From NCBI GenBank assembly GCA_023454395.1, contig JAEYFY010000451.1, positions 1 through 5,510 on the forward strand: a DNA stretch of 5,510 nucleotides. The letters are read 5' to 3'. The notes beneath the pieces are model-generated. The model ran no database searches, was not told the DNA's origin, and was given only the letters and a program-made list of their open reading frames with translations. The position numbers and the translations under genes were made by a program. This stretch comes from Pseudomonadota bacterium. GTDB taxonomy: Bacteria; Pseudomonadota; Gammaproteobacteria; Enterobacterales; Enterobacteriaceae. This document shows, piece after piece, positions 1 to 5,408 of this stretch (its first letter is position 1; every line of letters begins with the position of its first letter).

Positions 1-899
1 TATTACGTTTTGGTTTCCCTAATCAAAATATCGATAGAACAGAATCTTTAGCATTAGGATCACCATCATTTACACCAATGCAAATGGTACGAGGGTTTGC
101 TGTTATGGCAAACGGCGGATATCTCATAGAGCCTTACTATATCCAACGTATTGAGAATGCCGAAGGTGAAGAGCTGTTTACTGCAAAACCAAAGATAGCG
201 TGCCCTGATTGTACTGATATCCCTGTTATTTATGGCGATACCATGCGTTCTATTGCGTTATCTGATGATTATATGGAAAACGTTGCTCAATCTAATACAT
301 CTCAGCCAGTAGCGGTTACGCCTGAAATTGAATTAGAACAAGCACCGTTAGCTGAAACGGTAAAAGAAAGCCCTTATGCGCCACACGTTATCAGCACACC
401 ACTGGCTTACTTAATGCATGATGCATTAAGAACAAACCTTGTGGGAGAGCCGGGATGGTCTGGTACAGGTTGGCGTGCTGTTCGTGATCTTAAACGCCAA
501 GATATTGGTGGTAAGACCGGAACAACAAACAGTTCTAAAGATGCTTGGTTCTCTGGATATGGTGCCAATATTGTTGCTACCGCTTGGATTGGTTTTGATG
601 ACAGTAGCCGCAATTTAGGTCGAACTGCCGCAAGTGGTGGTGAAGCGGGTGCTAAAACAGCACAACCTATTTGGAATGACTTTATGAAAGTAGCTCTGGA
701 TGGTGTCCCTGTTAATATGATGCCAGCACCAAAAGGTGTTGTGGCTGTTCAAATTGATAGAAGGACAGGAAAATTGGCGGGTGATGGCGCTTCAATGAAA
801 GAATATTTTATTGATGGCACTCAACCGACAGAAAGGGCAAAAAATGAAGTAGGAACACAGATTTTTGAGGATAATGGCGAATCTAACGAGTTATTCTAA
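1..899 (+). CDS. mrcA: Penicillin-binding protein 1A, C-terminal part (5'-truncated by window edge)
   Basis: This is the 3' end of the gene for the bifunctional class A penicillin-binding protein PBP1A, which polymerises glycan strands and cross-links peptidoglycan on the periplasmic face of the inner membrane. The open frame runs from position 3 without a stop to TAA at 897-899, giving 298 residues of a protein that is about 850 residues in E. coli. The glycosyltransferase domain and the catalytic-serine part of the transpeptidase domain lie upstream of the window. Visible family landmarks are RFGFPNQNIDRTESLALGS at the edge, CPDCTDIPVIYGDT, GEPGWSGTGWRA, the transpeptidase K-T-G-T motif (codons 513-524) followed by TNSSKDAWFSGYG, and the terminal ELF tripeptide as in E. 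coli. Between RTAASGG and GAKTAQP it appears several residues shorter than the E. coli protein recalled from memory. The ATG at 78 is an internal methionine, not the start. Identification is secure. Confidence 0.97.
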   Translation, partial: LRFGFPNQNIDRTESLALGSPSFTPMQMVRGFAVMANGGYLIEPYYIQRIENAEGEELFTAKPKIACPDCTDIPVIYGDTMRSIALSDDYMENVAQSNTSQPVAVTPEIELEQAPLAETVKESPYAPHVISTPLAYLMHDALRTNLVGEPGWSGTGWRAVRDLKRQDIGGKTGTTNSSKDAWFSGYGANIVATAWIGFDDSSRNLGRTAASGGEAGAKTAQPIWNDFMKVALDGVPVNMMPAPKGVVAVQIDRRTGKLAGDGASMKEYFIDGTQPTERAKNEVGTQIFEDNGESNELF

Positions 900-911
900 T
901 TAATTGAAAAT

Positions 912-939
912 AAAAACCGGATGTTAAAGTCCGGTTTTT
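912..939. terminator. Bidirectional intrinsic terminator between mrcA and nudE
   Basis: A perfect 10-bp inverted repeat, AAAAACCGGA (912-921) and TCCGGTTTTT (930-939), surrounds an 8-base loop. On the plus strand the GC-containing core is followed by a T-run, starting 13 bases after the mrcA stop. On the minus strand the A-run at 912-916 gives the matching U-tract, starting just after the nudE stop. It can therefore end both convergent transcripts. Confidence 0.9.
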
Positions 940-945
940 TATTAT

Positions 946-1497
946 CTATTTATTTTGTAATAGATAGCGGTGGGCTAAGAAGAGAGCACTGACACTACGA
1001 GCTTCTGTAAAATCTGGGTGCTCGAGTAAGTCCATCATTTTTGCGATAGGCCAACGTATTTGGATCAGGGGTTCAGGCTCATCACCCTCAAGTTGCTCTG
1101 GATAAAGATCATGCGCGATGACAATGTTCATTTTGCTAGAAAAGTAAGAGGGTGCCATCGACAGCTTTGCGAGTTCTATTAATGAGTGAGCGCCATAGCC
1201 AATTTCTTCTTTTAGTTCGCGATTTGCAGCTTGTAGGGCATTTTCACCAGGATCAATTGCACCTTTGGGAAAACCAAAGTCGTAATTTTCGATACCTACG
1301 GCGTATTCACGAATAAGAATAATATTGTCATCAATAATAGGAACAATCATAACGGCTTCACGATTAGCGGGTTTCATTCGCTCATAAGTGCGCTTTTCTC
1401 CGTTACTAAACTCCAGATTAACGGATTGGATCTGAAATAATTGAGAACGGGCGATGTTATCAATGTTTAATATATTGGGTTTTTTTAGTTCTTTCAT
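946..1497 (-). CDS. nudE: Nudix hydrolase NudE (ADP-sugar/dinucleotide diphosphatase)
   Basis: This encodes a cytosolic Nudix pyrophosphatase of 183 residues (E. coli NudE is about 186). In E. coli the enzyme hydrolyses ADP-ribose, NADH and diadenosine polyphosphates to mononucleotide products in a Mg2+-dependent way. The complete Nudix box G-x5-E-x7-RE-U-x-EE-x-G is present at residues 79-101, with G79, E85, R93, E94, E97, E98 and G100; the last position is Tyr, where the general consensus has an aliphatic residue. Other NudE-like stretches are NREAVMIVPI, LIREYAVG, KLSMAPSYFSSKMNIV and LEGDEPEPL. The start codon is CAT read in reverse at 1495-1497, preceded on the minus strand by CAGGGA (complement of 1503-1508) five bases upstream, which supports this start. 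It is convergent with mrcA and divergent from igaA, the same arrangement as in E. coli. No lost catalytic residue or frameshift is seen. Confidence 0.96.
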   Translation of the reverse strand: MKELKKPNILNIDNIARSQLFQIQSVNLEFSNGEKRTYERMKPANREAVMIVPIIDDNIILIREYAVGIENYDFGFPKGAIDPGENALQAANRELKEEIGYGAHSLIELAKLSMAPSYFSSKMNIVIAHDLYPEQLEGDEPEPLIQIRWPIAKMMDLLEHPDFTEARSVSALFLAHRYLLQNK

Positions 1498-1519
1498 AAC
1501 AGTCCCTGACAGAATAGAG

Positions 1520-1549
1520 ATTAACCTGAATTTAACACATTAATGACAA
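1520..1549 (-). promoter_or_regulatory. Candidate sigma-70 promoter for nudE
   Basis: On the minus strand TTGTCA (complement of 1544-1549, 5 of 6 to TTGACA) is followed after 18 bases by GTTAAT (complement of 1520-1525, 4 of 6 to TATAAT). It lies a short distance upstream of the nudE ribosome binding site, giving a leader of roughly 15-20 bases. The DNA is AT-rich, so chance matches are common and the call is weak. Confidence 0.3.
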
Positions 1550-1551
1550 AA

Positions 1552-1572
1552 TAAATCTAACAATTAGATTTA
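1552..1572. repeat. Perfect interrupted palindrome, candidate operator
   Basis: The arms TAAATCTAA (1552-1560) and TTAGATTTA (1564-1572) are exact reverse complements with a 3-base CAA spacer, 21 bp in total. It lies three bases upstream of the candidate nudE -35 element, with no T-run to make it a terminator. A further partial copy of the half-site, AAATCTA, occurs at 1607-1613. The symmetry and position fit a binding site for a dimeric regulator. I cannot name the regulator. Confidence 0.45.
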
Positions 1573-1614
1573 GCTTTTAAAGGAAAATTGAGTACACTCC
1601 GCTATCAAATCTAG

Positions 1615-1654
1615 TTATTTATTGATTTTTTGAGAATATTATTATTTATTGATT
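1615..1654. repeat. 13-bp direct repeat pair upstream of igaA
   Basis: TTATTTATTGATT occurs at 1615-1627 and again, without mismatch, at 1642-1654, a period of 27 bp. The pair brackets the Rcs-box-like sequence. It could be two half-sites of a regulator or simply AT-rich duplication; the sequence alone does not decide. Confidence 0.5.
1631..1644 (+). promoter_or_regulatory. RcsB/RcsAB-box-like sequence upstream of igaA
   Basis: TGAGAATATTATTA matches the published enterobacterial RcsAB consensus TAAGAATATTCCTA at 11 of 14 positions, including the central AGAATATT core. It is in the promoter region of the gene for the Rcs repressor IgaA, so feedback control by the Rcs system is plausible. The surrounding DNA is very AT-rich, and the two C positions of the consensus are missing, so this is only a candidate. 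Confidence 0.3.
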
Positions 1655-1677
1655 CGCTATTTTACCCGAAGATAGCA

Positions 1678-1706
1678 TTGTTAGCGGATATAAACTTGAT
1701 TATAGA
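1678..1706 (+). promoter_or_regulatory. Candidate sigma-70 promoter for the igaA unit
   Basis: TTGTTA (1678-1683, 4 of 6) and TATAGA (1701-1706, 4 of 6) are separated by the optimal 17 bases. A perfect TATAAT occurs further downstream at 1733-1738, but no recognisable -35 or extended -10 accompanies it. Either could start the transcript that carries the leader ORF and igaA. Confidence is low because the region is so AT-rich. Confidence 0.27.
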
Positions 1707-1785
1707 TATAAATTATAACGCGACTACAAAAATATAATCTATTGTATTTAAATAAAAAATAGAACAAAAGAATAGGAATTGCCTT

Positions 1786-1854
1786 ATGTTAGGCAGGGTT
1801 TTAAATTTGTTATTGTTACTACGCAGCATCAGTATAAGCATGGGGAAAAAATGA
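1786..1854 (+). CDS. Putative 22-residue leucine-rich leader peptide, translationally coupled to igaA
   Basis: This is an ATG-initiated ORF of 22 codons ending in TGA at 1852-1854. It has a good ribosome binding site, AGGAA (1774-1778), seven bases before its ATG. The TGA overlaps the igaA start codon as ATGA (1851-1854), a classic arrangement for translational coupling, and the igaA Shine-Dalgarno GGGGA lies inside its last codons. The peptide begins MLGRVLN, has five consecutive leucines at residues 8-12 (TTG, TTA, TTG, TTA, CTA), then RSISISMGKK. Seven of 22 residues are Leu. The ATG sits in the 6-base loop of a 5-bp hairpin, TGCCT (1780-1784) with AGGCA (1791-1795). It may be a regulatory leader, a tiny membrane-associated peptide, or a chance ORF. 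The alternative, that this DNA codes an igaA extension in another frame from TTG 1779, is less likely because AGGAA would then abut the start codon. I do not recognise the peptide. Confidence 0.45.
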   Translation: MLGRVLNLLLLLRSISISMGKK

Positions 1855-3959
1855 GATTATCAGTCATTATATTGGCTATCTTGATGATAAGCCTATTTAT
1901 AATGGCCGCCTTTCTATTCTTTAAAAGAAGGCGGCTTGATGGCTCACATCATCTCCCATCTCTCGCTAAACCTACTTATCGCAAGCTCACTTCTGATGAT
2001 TATGGGCTTATTAGTGATTATTTATCTTATTTTGGTACCTCTGATTTCTCTTCTGGCTATTCATTACAAAACTTCCCCGATATGCCAATTAAAGGCGAAG
2101 TCGTTGCTACATTAAGAAATATCGTTAATCGCTTTGCAGGTTCTAGTGAAGGATTAAATCATTGGCGTTATTATATTGATGCTGTAGAAATTCATATTCC
2201 CCCGCTGCTTGTTCCTTATCTTCAGCAAGAAAACGTTCTCGATGTTGTCTGTACCCCTTCGATCCCCATCGTTATTGGTGTGAATGGGCATTTCTTAAAA
2301 GACGAAAAAATTCATTTTTCTTCGCTAAGTTTAAAACAGCTGTCTGAACCAATATTGGCAAATGGTTCATCAACTATCCAAAAGAACGAAGGTGATGCGG
2401 CTCACTTATTACAAATCCGAGAAGAGACAAACGAAGAATACCGATTACATAACTCATCTGGTTTTTGGGATGGTTCTTTTGTTTGTATAGGGCTTACGCT
2501 GTGCCTAACAGCCTTAATGATGCCTCAAGTTTTTCTTCCTTGGATCCTAGCAACCGGTGGTGCTTTTCTTGCTGTTGGTATTTTTCTGATCCACAACCCT
2601 TTAATCAAACCGCGTAAACAAGAAATCCACTGTTTTAAAGGGCGCTTAAAGCGCTGGGGGCTTTTTGGTAACTTTGATCATGGGCAAGTAAAAAATGTTT
2701 CTTTAGGGGGGATTGATCTGGTTTATCCGCCTCATTGGGAGCCTTATATTCAAAGCGATATTGATAAGGTGACCTATTTAGAAATGTATCCAAGTCATCA
2801 TGTTGTAAAGCAAGGAAACTACCTTTCATTGCATGATGAAGAGAAAAATTATCCTTATAAACGGTATATTAAAAATATTATTTTCGTTTTTTGGAGCTTG
2901 TTTATTATTGGAATGTTGTATCTTTATCAGCCACTTTCTCTTTCAATGAAACTCAGTTTTTCATGGCTTAAAGATACAGAGCCTCATTTAGTCACTAATT
3001 TTACTGAGTTAGAAACAACCAATTTGCATGTCGGGGATATTATTCAAGCTAAAGGGGTTGGGATGTGCTATATGCCACCTAATTTATCAAGTAAGAATAA
3101 TAAAACGATTTTTGCACCTTTTGATTGCTCAGGGATTTATTGGAATAACAGTAATCCAATGCCAATGCCTGAATCGAGCACGATAGAAAAAGCTGCGGCT
3201 TTATTGCATATGGTTGAAGAGCAATTACACCCTGTTTCTAATAACCGAGTTAACCCAAGTTTAGGCCAGGCGATTACTAAATCTGGGATGAATTTGCTAG
3301 ATAATTTTGATGGCATTGTGTTGAAAACACAGGATTTATGTCCACGAGAAAATGAATGTATTCGGCTAAAAATGGCGTTAGTTAACTTAAGTAACGTCAA
3401 TGATTGGGCTGCATTAATTCAACGAGCTGAAAGCGGTAAATTGACCGGAACGAATGTTTTATTGCGTGCAGTAAGTGCTGAGGCCTTGGAAAAGCTTATC
3501 GACACCACCACATCTTCTTTTATCTACCGAGAAATAGATAAAGCCGCAATACTGTTAAACAGCCCTCCACCAGGTGGTGTGCTGTTAATCAGTGATGAAA
3601 GAAAACAGCTTGTTGATTACGCTTCAAGTTCAAATTCAGTGTTTGAACCTACTCCGTTAGAACAGTGGCGAGAATTACAACGTTTATCCGATATTTTATT
3701 GCATACACCTTTTGATACGGGTGGCGTAATAACGGGTATGGTTGTCGATGCGAATGGCACGTTACAGATATTTTTACATAGCCTGCCAGACTCGATGACA
3801 ATGTTATATTACATCGGTAATACGGTATTATTGCTTCTTGCTATCGGGTTCTTAGTATTGAACCTATTTCTTATCATCCGGCGCCGGCGACAAAACAACC
3901 AACGCATGAATAAAATCAGTCTCTATTATGAGCACTGTTTTTATCGCCCTCCTCAGTAA
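1851..3959 (+). CDS. igaA: IgaA/UmoB inner-membrane repressor of the Rcs phosphorelay
   Basis: IgaA is an inner-membrane protein that holds the Rcs envelope-stress phosphorelay off by contacting RcsD, and is relieved when RcsF binds its periplasmic domain. In Proteus mirabilis the orthologue is UmoB, which promotes flhDC expression and swarming. The product is 702 residues (about 711 in E. coli). It has an N-terminal membrane segment (about 2-23) followed by KRRR, and a cytosolic region with HWRYYIDAVEIHIPP and REETNEEY. Two further membrane segments follow at about 209-248, then a second cytosolic region with EIHCFKG, RRWGLFG-like and YLSLHDEEKN stretches, and a membrane segment at about 343-360. 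A large periplasmic domain comes next, then a last membrane segment (about 653-676) and a basic tail. Cysteines 406, 426, 497 and 503 correspond to the four periplasmic cysteines known in Salmonella IgaA (404, 425, 498, 504). ATG 1851 is chosen for GGGGA four bases upstream and because the membrane segment begins directly after it; an in-frame TTG at 1779 would add 24 polar residues. It heads an apparent igaA-hslR-hslO unit. Confidence 0.95.
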   Translation: MRLSVIILAILMISLFIMAAFLFFKRRRLDGSHHLPSLAKPTYRKLTSDDYGLISDYLSYFGTSDFSSGYSLQNFPDMPIKGEVVATLRNIVNRFAGSSEGLNHWRYYIDAVEIHIPPLLVPYLQQENVLDVVCTPSIPIVIGVNGHFLKDEKIHFSSLSLKQLSEPILANGSSTIQKNEGDAAHLLQIREETNEEYRLHNSSGFWDGSFVCIGLTLCLTALMMPQVFLPWILATGGAFLAVGIFLIHNPLIKPRKQEIHCFKGRLKRWGLFGNFDHGQVKNVSLGGIDLVYPPHWEPYIQSDIDKVTYLEMYPSHHVVKQGNYLSLHDEEKNYPYKRYIKNIIFVFWSLFIIGMLYLYQPLSLSMKLSFSWLKDTEPHLVTNFTELETTNLHVGDIIQAKGVGMCYMPPNLSSKNNKTIFAPFDCSGIYWNNSNPMPMPESSTIEKAAALLHMVEEQLHPVSNNRVNPSLGQAITKSGMNLLDNFDGIVLKTQDLCPRENECIRLKMALVNLSNVNDWAALIQRAESGKLTGTNVLLRAVSAEALEKLIDTTTSSFIYREIDKAAILLNSPPPGGVLLISDERKQLVDYASSSNSVFEPTPLEQWRELQRLSDILLHTPFDTGGVITGMVVDANGTLQIFLHSLPDSMTMLYYIGNTVLLLLAIGFLVLNLFLIIRRRRQNNQRMNKISLYYEHCFYRPPQ
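1905..1935 (+). other. GC-rich hairpin early in the igaA coding sequence
   Basis: GCCGCCTT (1905-1912) pairs perfectly with AAGGCGGC (1928-1935), plus a possible G-U pair inside, leaving a loop of about 13 bases. It lies about 55 bases after the igaA start and stands out in AT-rich surroundings. It encodes the end of the first membrane segment and the KRRR cluster, so coding constraint may explain it. No T-run follows, so it is not a standard terminator. Confidence 0.4.
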
Positions 3960-4030
3960 GCCCCTTGTTGTGGAAGGCCATGTGTTTACACTATCGCCTT
4001 CGTAAAGAAGTTGAAGTTAAGGAGAAAGGG

Positions 4031-4444
4031 ATGAGTCAACCATCACAAGACAGTGGTGTCCGCTTAGATAAATGGCTTTGGGCTGCTCGTTTTTATAAAA
4101 CGCGTGCCATTGCGCGCACGATGATTGAAGGTGGTAAAGTCCATTACAATGGTGTGAGAGGCAAGCCAAGTAAAATCGTTGAAGAAGGTGCAGAAGTACG
4201 CCTACGACAAGGTAATGATGAACGGACGGTAACCATTCTCATGGTGAGTGCTCAGCGACAAGGTGCTACACAAGCGCAGACACTTTATTGCGAAACGCCA
4301 GAGAGTATTGCTAAAAGAGAAAAAATTGCTCTAGCAAGAAAAATGAATGCGTTAACAATGCCTCATCCTGAGCGTCGCCCTGATAAAAAGGAAAGACGCA
4401 CCTTACTTCGCTTCAAACAGACAAATTTACAAGAATCGGATTAA
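4031..4444 (+). CDS. hslR: Heat shock protein 15 (Hsp15), ribosome-rescue RNA-binding protein
   Basis: Hsp15 is a small cytosolic RNA-binding protein. In E. coli it binds free 50S subunits that still carry a nascent peptidyl-tRNA and helps return them to the active pool; it is heat-shock induced. The product is 137 residues (133 in E. coli). An S4 RNA-binding domain begins at about residue 11, with VRLDKWLWAARFYKTRA and MIEGGKVHYNG, and continues to KPSKIVEEG and LRQGNDERTV. The basic C-terminal tail includes ALARKMNALTMPHPERRPDKK. ATG 4031 is chosen because AAGGAG (4019-4024) sits six bases upstream. An in-frame ATG at 3980 and TTG at 3965 would give N-terminal extensions not seen in the family. 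It lies 71 bases after igaA with no terminator between, and 26 bases before hslO. In E. coli the nucleotidase gene yrfG lies between igaA and hslR; it is absent here. Confidence 0.96.
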   Translation: MSQPSQDSGVRLDKWLWAARFYKTRAIARTMIEGGKVHYNGVRGKPSKIVEEGAEVRLRQGNDERTVTILMVSAQRQGATQAQTLYCETPESIAKREKIALARKMNALTMPHPERRPDKKERRTLLRFKQTNLQESD

Positions 4445-4450
4445 CCGATT
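4434..4450 (+). repeat. Small hairpin spanning the hslR stop codon
   Basis: AATCGG (4434-4439) and CCGATT (4445-4450) form a perfect 6-bp stem around a 5-base loop that contains the hslR TAA. No T-tract follows, so it is unlikely to end transcription. It could influence translational coupling or mRNA stability at the hslR-hslO junction. Confidence 0.4.
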
Positions 4451-4470
4451 CCCTGAAATGAGAGAAAGTT

Positions 4471-5355
4471 ATGTCTAAAAAAGACGCTTTATCACGTTTT
4501 TTATTCGAAAAAAACGCGGTACGTGGTGAATTAGTCAATGTGACTGAAACCTATCAATCAATGCTTGAAAATCACCATTATCCTGAGCCAGTTCAATGCC
4601 TTCTGGGCGATTTATTAGTAGCAACGAGTTTGTTAACAGCGACGCTTAAATTTGAAGGAGATATTACGGTTCAAATTCAAGGCGATGGCCCAGTACGATT
4701 GGCGGTTATTAATGGCAACAATAATCAACAAATGCGTGGTGTTGCGCGTGTTGGTGATGATGTTAAGGCTGGTAGTACCTTAAAAGAGATGATCGGTAAT
4801 GGTTTTATGGTCATCACGGTAACGCCTGAAAAAGGTGAACGTTATCAAGGTATTGTTGCTCTTGATGGTGAAACTATTGAAGCATGTATTGATAACTACT
4901 TTAAGCAATCAGAACAGCTACCTACACGCGTATTTATTCGTAGTGGTATGCAAGCGGGCAAACCAGCCGCAGCGGGTATGTTATTACAAGTATTGCCTGC
5001 GTCAGAAGAGTTCACCGCAGAACATACTGCTGAACACTTTGAATTGCTGACACAGTTAACACACACAATCAAAGCTGAAGAGCTATTTACGCTAGATACT
5101 AAAGAGATCTTACATCGCTTATATCATGAGGAAGATGTCACTCTTTATGATCCTCAAGTTGTTGAATTTCATTGCACTTGTTCGCGTGAACGTTGTGAAA
5201 ATACATTAGTAACATTGTCGGAAGAAGATGTGAACCACCTGTTGCAAGAACAGGGAAATATTGATATGGAATGCGAGTATTGTGGAACACATTATATCTT
5301 CACAGAGAATGATATTAATAAAATCAATGAGTTAAATAAGTCAGAATTGCACTGA
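4471..5355 (+). CDS. hslO: Redox-regulated molecular chaperone Hsp33
   Basis: Hsp33 is a cytosolic holdase that stays inactive while reduced and zinc-bound. Under oxidative stress combined with unfolding conditions it releases zinc, forms disulfides and binds unfolding proteins. The product is 294 residues (292 in E. coli). The N-terminal core domain shows [41 protein letters not shown] and [15 protein letters not shown], followed by [21 protein letters not shown] and [14 protein letters not shown]. The linker includes [10 protein letters not shown] and LYDPQVVEF. The C-terminal zinc switch is C-x-C (C235, C237), a 30-residue spacing, and C-x2-C (C268, C271); the additional conserved Cys of CSRERC is C242. 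All redox cysteines are present. The start ATG 4471 is preceded by a purine-rich AGAGAAAG (4461-4468), a modest ribosome binding site. It is the last gene before a strong terminator and is probably co-transcribed with hslR, its usual partner. Confidence 0.97.
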   Translation: MSKKDALSRFLFEKNAVRGELVNVTETYQSMLENHHYPEPVQCLLGDLLVATSLLTATLKFEGDITVQIQGDGPVRLAVINGNNNQQMRGVARVGDDVKAGSTLKEMIGNGFMVITVTPEKGERYQGIVALDGETIEACIDNYFKQSEQLPTRVFIRSGMQAGKPAAAGMLLQVLPASEEFTAEHTAEHFELLTQLTHTIKAEELFTLDTKEILHRLYHEEDVTLYDPQVVEFHCTCSRERCENTLVTLSEEDVNHLLQEQGNIDMECEYCGTHYIFTENDINKINELNKSELH

Positions 5356-5380
5356 TTCGATTTAGCAAGACGATTTTATC

Positions 5381-5408
5381 AAAAGGACGCTATTTTGCGT
5401 CCTTTTTT
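5381..5408 (+). terminator. Rho-independent terminator after hslO
   Basis: A perfect 10-bp stem, AAAAGGACGC (5381-5390) with GCGTCCTTTT (5397-5406), encloses a 6-base loop. A run of six T residues (5403-5408) follows the GC-rich core. It starts 25 bases after the hslO stop and should end the igaA-hslR-hslO transcript. Confidence 0.92.

Larger units (their letters stand above)
1498..1785. other. AT-rich divergent intergenic region between nudE and the igaA leader ORF
   Basis: This non-coding stretch separates the divergent nudE and igaA units. It contains a 21-bp interrupted palindrome (1552-1572), a 13-bp direct repeat (1615-1627 and 1642-1654), an Rcs-box-like 14-mer (1631-1644), and weak promoter candidates for each direction. 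There is also a small inverted repeat, GCTAT (1656-1660) with ATAGC (1672-1676). I see no convincing ORF or structured RNA class in it. Its size and the density of repeats suggest regulated divergent transcription, which is inference. Confidence 0.6.

Noticed and set aside
407..613. Minus-strand ORF inside mrcA
   Set aside because: It is antisense to a strongly conserved PBP1A frame with no ribosome binding site or recognisable protein.
1779..1850. N-terminal extension of IgaA from TTG 1779
   Set aside because: The AGGAA motif abuts this TTG with no spacer but is ideally spaced for the leader ATG at 1786. The extra 24 residues precede the natural membrane segment and have no counterpart in the E. 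coli protein. ATG 1851 has its own GGGGA.
2635..2829. Minus-strand ORF inside igaA
   Set aside because: It is a shadow of the conserved igaA frame, with no supporting signals.
3137..3400. Second minus-strand ORF inside igaA
   Set aside because: It is a shadow of the conserved periplasmic-domain coding sequence, with no known family or start signals.
3961..3968. CCCCTTGT as a sigma-32 -10 element for hslR
   Set aside because: It resembles CCCCATNT, but no CTTGAA-like -35 element lies at the right distance upstream, so the match alone does not support a heat-shock promoter.
3965..4030. Longer HslR from TTG 3965 or ATG 3980
   Set aside because: ATG 4031 has a textbook AAGGAG six bases upstream and gives the usual Hsp15 length. 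The upstream ATG has its purine run only two bases away.
4835..5050. Plus-strand out-of-frame ORF inside hslO
   Set aside because: It overlaps well-conserved Hsp33 coding sequence in another frame and shows no ribosome binding site or family resemblance.
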